From Oscillospiraceae bacterium (GTDB taxonomy: Bacteria > Bacillota > Clostridia > Christensenellales > Aristaeellaceae): 7,516 nucleotides of DNA. This document shows positions 3,785 through 7,516 of the stretch, piece by piece. How positions within the stretch are numbered: the stretch's first letter is position 1; the number at the start of each line of letters is the position of its first letter. A program made the translations under genes and the position numbers. The notes under the pieces were generated by a model. That model did not search any database. It saw only the letters and a program-made list of their open reading frames with translations, and was not told where the DNA came from. Where the stretch lies: the NCBI GenBank assembly GCA_031266295.1, contig JAISBH010000152.1:1-7516 (forward strand). Reading direction: 5' to 3'.

Positions 3785-5332
3785 ATGTTTCGCATTGTAT
3801 CCGCTCGCGAGGCGATCGACTCGATCCCCAGCGGCGCGACGATAGGAATCAATTCATTCCTTGCGCTGTCCAACCCCGCGCTGCTTCATGACGCTCTGAC
3901 CGATCGAGTGCGCGAGACAGGCTCGCCGCGCGATCTGACGCTGTTCTGCGCGGCCGGTTTCGGCGGCTGGGACGAGACGCGGTTCGCCGATCCATATATC
4001 GCGCTGGGCGCGGTGCGGCGGATCGTCGCGGGTCACTATGCCAGCTCCCATGCGGCGACGCGTATGATCCGCGAGAATAAAATCGAGGCGTTCAACCTGC
4101 CGCTGGGTGCTGCGTCTCACACATTGCGCGCCGCCGCCGCCGGCGACGACGGCATTTTAAGCGACGTTGGTTTGAATCTGTTCCTCGACCCCCGGATCGG
4201 CACCTGCGCGGTCAACGAGCGTTCTCGCGCTGCAGGTTACGCGGATGAACTCGTCCGTCATGTCGAGATCGCTGGCCGTGAGACGCTGTACTACAAAGCG
4301 CCGCGCATCGACGTCGCGTTTATAAAGGGCACCTCTTGCGACCCGAACGGCAACATCTCCATGGAGAACGAGTACTTGACCGTAGACGCGCTCGCGATGG
4401 CCCAGGCCGCGCGGCGCGCAGGCGGCAAGGTGATCGTCCAGGTGGACCGCGTGACGCCTCACTTCACCAGGCCGCGAAGCGTGATTGTACCCGGCATACT
4501 GGTGGACTACGTCTCGGTGGACGACGCCGCCGATAGGACTGCGTCGCTCGATCCCGCTATGGACGGCGACCTGCACGTTCCCGCCAGCCACATGGATTAC
4601 TTCATGAGCCGCCTCTCCGTTCAAAAGAAGCCGCGTTCCTTGATCGACGAATCGGCGGATATCATCGGCGCGCGCGCGGCGCGGGAACTTAAGCCCGGCG
4701 ACGTCGTCAACATCGGCATCGGCATACCGGAGACGGTTGGACGCCATGCGTCCAAGGTCGGCATACTCAAGGACATCACCATGACCGTCGAATCGGGCGG
4801 CGTAGGAGGACTGCCAGCGCCGGGGCTTTCGTTCGGCGCGACGATCGGCGCGGACATGATCTGCGACATGGGCAGCCAATTCGACTTCTATGACGGCGGC
4901 GGGTTAAGCGTGTGCTTCATGGGTGCGCTGGAGGTAGATCGTTATGGCAATGTAAACGCGCATCAATCCAGCGCGGCGTTCACTGGACTGGGCGGGTTCG
5001 CCAACATCACAAACACGACGCCTGTCGTTGTGTTCTGCATGACGTTTACGACGAAAGGCTTGGAGGCGCGCCGCAAGGACGGGCGCGTTGAGATCGTCAG
5101 TGAAGGAAGCATCAAGAAGGTCGTTAGGGACGTCGCCGCGATCAGTTTTTCCGCTAAGAACGCTCTTAGGCACGGGCAGCGCGTGCTGTACGTGACCGAA
5201 CGCTGCGTATTTCAGTTGACTGAACGCGGGCTGGCTCTAGCCGAGGTATACGACGGAATCGATCCGGATCGCGATATCCAGGCTCATCTGGACTTCAATC
5301 TGTCTCGCGTGTGTGATACAATAGACGCATGA
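3785..5332 (+). CDS. Propionate/acetate-type CoA-transferase (Pct/YdiF family)
   Basis: A 515-residue cytoplasmic family I CoA-transferase with both half-domains fused in one chain, as in propionate CoA-transferase and E. coli YdiF (about 520-530 residues). It would move CoA between acyl-CoAs and short-chain acids (acetate, propionate, lactate or similar) through a glutamyl-CoA thioester. N-terminal domain: GATIGINSFLALSNP (17-31), DLTLFCAAGFGG (50-61), LPLGAASHTLRA (105-116), VGLNLFLDPR (128-137) and YYKAPRIDVAFIKGTSCDPNGNISME (169-194). C-terminal domain: VVNIGIGIPETV (307-318) and TVESGGVGGLPAPG (334-347), where E336 is the likely nucleophile; FTTKGLEARRKDGRVEIVSEG (421-441) closes the family pattern. 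All key blocks are present. The start is the first ATG after the SD. It overlaps the next gene by ATGA. The acyl specificity cannot be read from sequence. Confidence 0.
   Translation: MFRIVSAREAIDSIPSGATIGINSFLALSNPALLHDALTDRVRETGSPRDLTLFCAAGFGGWDETRFADPYIALGAVRRIVAGHYASSHAATRMIRENKIEAFNLPLGAASHTLRAAAAGDDGILSDVGLNLFLDPRIGTCAVNERSRAAGYADELVRHVEIAGRETLYYKAPRIDVAFIKGTSCDPNGNISMENEYLTVDALAMAQAARRAGGKVIVQVDRVTPHFTRPRSVIVPGILVDYVSVDDAADRTASLDPAMDGDLHVPASHMDYFMSRLSVQKKPRSLIDESADIIGARAARELKPGDVVNIGIGIPETVGRHASKVGILKDITMTVESGGVGGLPAPGLSFGATIGADMICDMGSQFDFYDGGGLSVCFMGALEVDRYGNVNAHQSSAAFTGLGGFANITNTTPVVVFCMTFTTKGLEARRKDGRVEIVSEGSIKKVVRDVAAISFSAKNALRHGQRVLYVTERCVFQLTERGLALAEVYDGIDPDRDIQAHLDFNLSRVCDTIDA
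5294..5322 (+). promoter_or_regulatory. Possible internal promoter for a leaderless ABC-F message
   Basis: Inside the last codons of the CoA-transferase is an extended -10, TGATACAAT (hexamer TACAAT, 5317-5322). A weak -35 TTCAAT (5294-5299) stands 17 nt before it. Transcription would begin at about 5329, the first base of the ABC-F start codon. No SD precedes that codon. Constraint from coding makes chance matches possible. Confidence 0.
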
Positions 5333-7263
5333 TTCTGTTAAACGCTCAAGACGTGCGCAAGGGCTTCGGCGCGCGCGAAGTATTGAAGGGCGTCAGCCTC
5401 ACGCTGCAGACAGGCCAGCGGCTCGGCCTTGTCGGCGTAAACGGCTGCGGCAAAACCACCTTGCTTAAAATTCTCGCCGGGGCGGACTCGCCCGACGGCG
5501 GTATATTGTCGTGCGGCAAGGGTCTGCGCGTGGGCTATATGGAGCAGAACGCGCGGCTGACAGGTGGCGCTACCGTATGGTCGATGATGGAGCGCGTGTT
5601 CGCGCCGATATTCGCGATGGAGCAAAAACTGCGCGATATCGAATCCCTGATGGCGCAGTCGGGCGGTGCGGGTGATACTGTCCAAATGGATCGGCTGGCG
5701 CGCGATTACCAGCGCCTGACCGACGCTTTTGAGGAAGCGGACGGCTACTCCTGGCGTTCGTCCATATCGGGGATGCTGGTTGGGCTTGGATTCACGAAAG
5801 CGCAGTTTGACCAGCCGGTCGAACAGTTGTCCGGTGGCGAGAGGACGCGACTGTTCCTCGCTCGGTTGCTGCTGGAGAAGCCTGATATCCTCCTGCTGGA
5901 CGAACCGACAAATCACCTCGATCTGTCCGCGCTGACTTGGCTTGAGGCGTATTTGACGTCGGGAGCCGGCTCGAGGCTGGCGATGATCGTCGTGTCGCAC
6001 GACCGTTATTTCCTCGACGCGGTGTGCACCGACGTAGCGGAGATGCTGTTCGGCAAGCTGGAGGTATACGGCGGCAACTACACGCGCTTTCAGCAGCTGC
6101 GCGCCGAACAGTTTGAGATACGCCAGCACGCGTATGACAATCAGCAGCGGGAGATCGCGCGTCAAGAGGCGATCATCGCGCGGTTTAAGCAGTACAATAA
6201 AGAGTGGTCGGTGCGCAAGGCCAGATCTCGCGAGAAACTGCTGGATCGTGTCGAGCGATTGAACAAGCCGCGCGATGAACGCGGCGCGCGATTCTCATTC
6301 CGCACGAACCGGCGTACGGGCGACGATGTGCTGATCGCGCGAGGGCTGACCAAGTCCTACGGTGAGCGCACGCTGTTTAGGGGACTCGACCTACATGTCA
6401 GGGCGGGGGAGCGGGTCGTGCTGATAGGGCCTAACGGAGCGGGTAAGACGACTCTGCTGGAGGCGTTGATTGGCCGCGCGGAGTTGGATGAGGGCACGGT
6501 AAGGTTGGGTGCGAATGTGGATATAGGTTATTATGATCAGCTGCAGTCTGGTCTACATCCGGAAAAGACGGTGCTCGACGAGGTGTGGGATCGATTCCGT
6601 AGGATGGAGCCTACCGATATTCGATCCGCGCTGGCGCTGTTTTTGTTTACGGGAGAGGATGTGTTCCAGACGATATCGACGCTCTCGGGCGGTGAGAAGG
6701 GACGCGTCGCGCTGACCATACTGATGCTGCGGCGAGATAATTTCTTGCTGCTCGACGAGCCGACTAACCATCTCGACATGGATGCGCGAGAGGTGTTGGA
6801 GCAGACGTTAGCTGATTTCGAAGGCACGCTGCTGACGATTTCGCATGACCGTTACTTTATCAACCGAATAGCCGATCGCGTGCTGGAGATGACGCCCGAC
6901 GGGCTGGTAGAATACTTGGGTAATTATGATGATTATCTGGCGAAAAAGGAACAGCGCGCGCCCATGGACGACGCTGATTCACTGGGCGTTACGCGCACTG
7001 AGCTGGCCAAACGCCGCAAGAAGGAGCGCGCGGAACAGGAACGCGTCAGGGTGCGCAAAGGGTTGATCGCGTCAGTTGAAGGGGATATCGACGACCTGGA
7101 AAAGCGGATCGCACTGATAGAGGAGCGGCTGGCCGACAGCGCGCTGTACAGTGATCCTGCAAAGGCGGAAGAGGCTGCAAAAGAGCATCGGTTGTTAACA
7201 AGCACGCTGTCGCAGAGGATGGCCGAGTGGGAGAGGGTGTCGACGGAAACGGCTGCGGAGTGA
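5329..7263 (+). CDS. ABC-F family ATPase, ribosome-associated (YdiF-like)
   Basis: A complete 644-residue soluble protein with two ATP-binding cassettes and no membrane segment; ABC-F proteins bind the ribosomal E site and act on stalled or drug-blocked ribosomes. NBD1: Walker A GVNGCGKTT (36-44), a helical insertion (about 85-140), signature LSGGE (167-171), Walker B with LLLDEPTNHLD (188-198; catalytic E192) and SHD (223-225). The linker of about residues 245-335 is charged and helical (NKEWSVRKARSREKLLDRVE) and would reach the P-site tRNA. NBD2: GPNGAGKTT (367-375), LSGGE (452-456), LLLDEPTNHLD (473-483; E477) and SHD (505-507). A charged coiled-coil tail runs from about 555 to 640. Length and order match Bacillus YdiF rather than the shorter resistance-type ABC-Fs; housekeeping against resistance cannot be settled here. 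It starts within the previous stop (ATGA) without an SD, so it depends on translational coupling or on the internal promoter. Confidence 0.
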   Translation: MILLNAQDVRKGFGAREVLKGVSLTLQTGQRLGLVGVNGCGKTTLLKILAGADSPDGGILSCGKGLRVGYMEQNARLTGGATVWSMMERVFAPIFAMEQKLRDIESLMAQSGGAGDTVQMDRLARDYQRLTDAFEEADGYSWRSSISGMLVGLGFTKAQFDQPVEQLSGGERTRLFLARLLLEKPDILLLDEPTNHLDLSALTWLEAYLTSGAGSRLAMIVVSHDRYFLDAVCTDVAEMLFGKLEVYGGNYTRFQQLRAEQFEIRQHAYDNQQREIARQEAIIARFKQYNKEWSVRKARSREKLLDRVERLNKPRDERGARFSFRTNRRTGDDVLIARGLTKSYGERTLFRGLDLHVRAGERVVLIGPNGAGKTTLLEALIGRAELDEGTVRLGANVDIGYYDQLQSGLHPEKTVLDEVWDRFRRMEPTDIRSALALFLFTGEDVFQTISTLSGGEKGRVALTILMLRRDNFLLLDEPTNHLDMDAREVLEQTLADFEGTLLTISHDRYFINRIADRVLEMTPDGLVEYLGNYDDYLAKKEQRAPMDDADSLGVTRTELAKRRKKERAEQERVRVRKGLIASVEGDIDDLEKRIALIEERLADSALYSDPAKAEEAAKEHRLLTSTLSQRMAEWERVSTETAAE

Positions 7264-7272
7264 TCTTGGGGA

Positions 7273-7318
7273 AGGGGGCCCCCCCTCTGTCGCTGCGGCG
7301 ACATCTCCCCCTAGGGGG
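7273..7318. repeat. GC-rich palindromic repeat after the ABC-F gene
   Basis: A perfect hairpin TGTCGC-TGCG-GCGACA (7288-7303) lies between two sets of G- and C-runs (AGGGGG 7273-7278, CCCCCT 7281-7286, CCCCCT 7307-7312, AGGGGG 7313-7318). These can pair in two exclusive ways around it. It stands 10 bp after the stop codon but lacks a T-run, so it is not a standard terminator. It resembles short dispersed hairpins common between genes in gut Clostridia, from memory. Confidence 0.
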
Positions 7319-7326
7319 GCGATGAG

Positions 7327-7384
7327 GGTTGTCGGTTACGTTACGGAGTAGACTATCGGAGCACAACCGGTTGGCCGAAACCGA
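7327..7384. repeat. Inverted repeats with CAACCGGTTG palindrome
   Basis: GGTTGT (7327-7332) can pair with ACAACC (7363-7368), and TCGGTT (7332-7337) with AACCGA (7379-7384). CAACCGGTTG (7364-7373) is a perfect 10-bp palindrome. No frame with an SD is present. It may be the left part of the same repeat unit as the hairpins that follow. Confidence 0.
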
Positions 7385-7405
7385 TGGAATGTGTGTCACG
7401 ATGGT

Positions 7406-7505
7406 CCAGGCGAAGCCTGGTCAGGATTCGAAAGGGCGGATAGCCCTTCGCAGGGTCCGGGACAGAGTCCCGAAACTCCCGTGCACCCCCCTTCGGGGGG
7501 ACGGG
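7406..7505. repeat. Array of four perfect short hairpins
   Basis: Four stems stand in a row: CCAGGC-GAA-GCCTGG (7406-7420); AAGGGC-GGATA-GCCCTT (7432-7448, extended by CG/CG with a bulge); CGGGAC-AGA-GTCCCG (7458-7472); CCCCCC-TTC-GGGGGG (7486-7500), with CCCGT/ACGGG outside it. Each stem has six perfect pairs and a 3- or 5-nt loop. The array runs close to the window end and may continue. No promoter, SD or known RNA motif was seen; the likely reading is a dispersed intergenic repeat or a transcribed multi-hairpin RNA. Confidence 0.
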
Positions 7506-7516
7506 GGCGTTCCTCG

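Noticed and set aside
4157..4879. 240-codon minus-strand frame inside the CoA-transferase
   Set aside because: Arg- and Val-rich antisense shadow; the sense strand carries all family motifs of the CoA-transferase.
7046..7399. 117-codon minus-strand frame over the ABC-F tail and repeat
   Set aside because: Low-complexity Ser/Pro/Arg product without SD, antisense to the coiled-coil tail of a well-supported gene.
7401..7516. Plus-strand frame starting ATG GTC CAG and open to the window end
   Set aside because: It is translated hairpin repeat (Arg, Gly, Pro and Lys rich) with no SD; frames of this type arise by chance in such repeats.

Overview
The window looks like a fragment of an anaerobic, moderately GC-rich Firmicute of the Clostridia type, probably an uncultured gut lineage. 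The basis is strong Shine-Dalgarno sites (AGGAGG, GGAGGTGA), a TTG start, sigma-A-like promoters with extended -10 boxes, a Pct-type CoA-transferase, a YdiF-like ABC-F protein, a clostridial-type long-chain mannitol dehydrogenase homologue, and GC-rich hairpin repeats. Assignment below class is not possible from the sequence.

Layout. (1) 1-2656, minus strand: a 546-residue polyol/uronate dehydrogenase of the mannitol dehydrogenase family (1016-2656) is followed 33 bp later by a polytopic membrane protein (1-982) that runs out of the window. The second gene starts at TTG behind a near-perfect SD, and has a polyglycine linker and a C-terminal part resembling DUF4129 proteins. (2) 2657-3784: about 1.1 kb that looks intergenic but is densely structured. 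It holds the dehydrogenase promoter with a perfect 15-bp palindrome at the -35 position; a 20-bp exact direct repeat at both ends (2744-2763 and 3689-3708); three copies of a 15-bp box (AATGARCTTGCCCTG); a plus-strand promoter and leader for a 33-codon hydrophobic, basic-tailed peptide; a convergent minus-strand promoter and intrinsic terminator that would make a ~80-nt antisense RNA over the 3' end of that message; a 152-bp long-inverted-repeat element; and a 66-residue antitoxin-like gene with its own terminator. (3) 3785-7263, plus strand: a propionate/acetate-type CoA-transferase overlaps by 4 bp (ATGA) with a complete ABC-F ribosome-associated ATPase. (4) 7264-7516: no gene; a string of perfect short GC-rich hairpins of the dispersed-repeat type.

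How the parts fit. The flanking genes are ordinary metabolism (polyol or uronate oxidoreduction, acyl-CoA/short-chain acid exchange) and translation-factor functions. The unusual part is the 2744-3708 islet. Its parts match the layout of a type I toxin-antitoxin locus: a small membrane-type peptide, a message whose 5' and 3' ends are complementary, and a convergent antisense RNA ending at a strong hairpin. A small type II antitoxin-like gene sits in the same islet under a promoter with the same upstream box. This reading rests on sequence architecture only; no homologue of the peptide was recognised. [Form note: the original answer gave no confidence values; the 0 in every feature is a placeholder required by the schema, not an estimate.]
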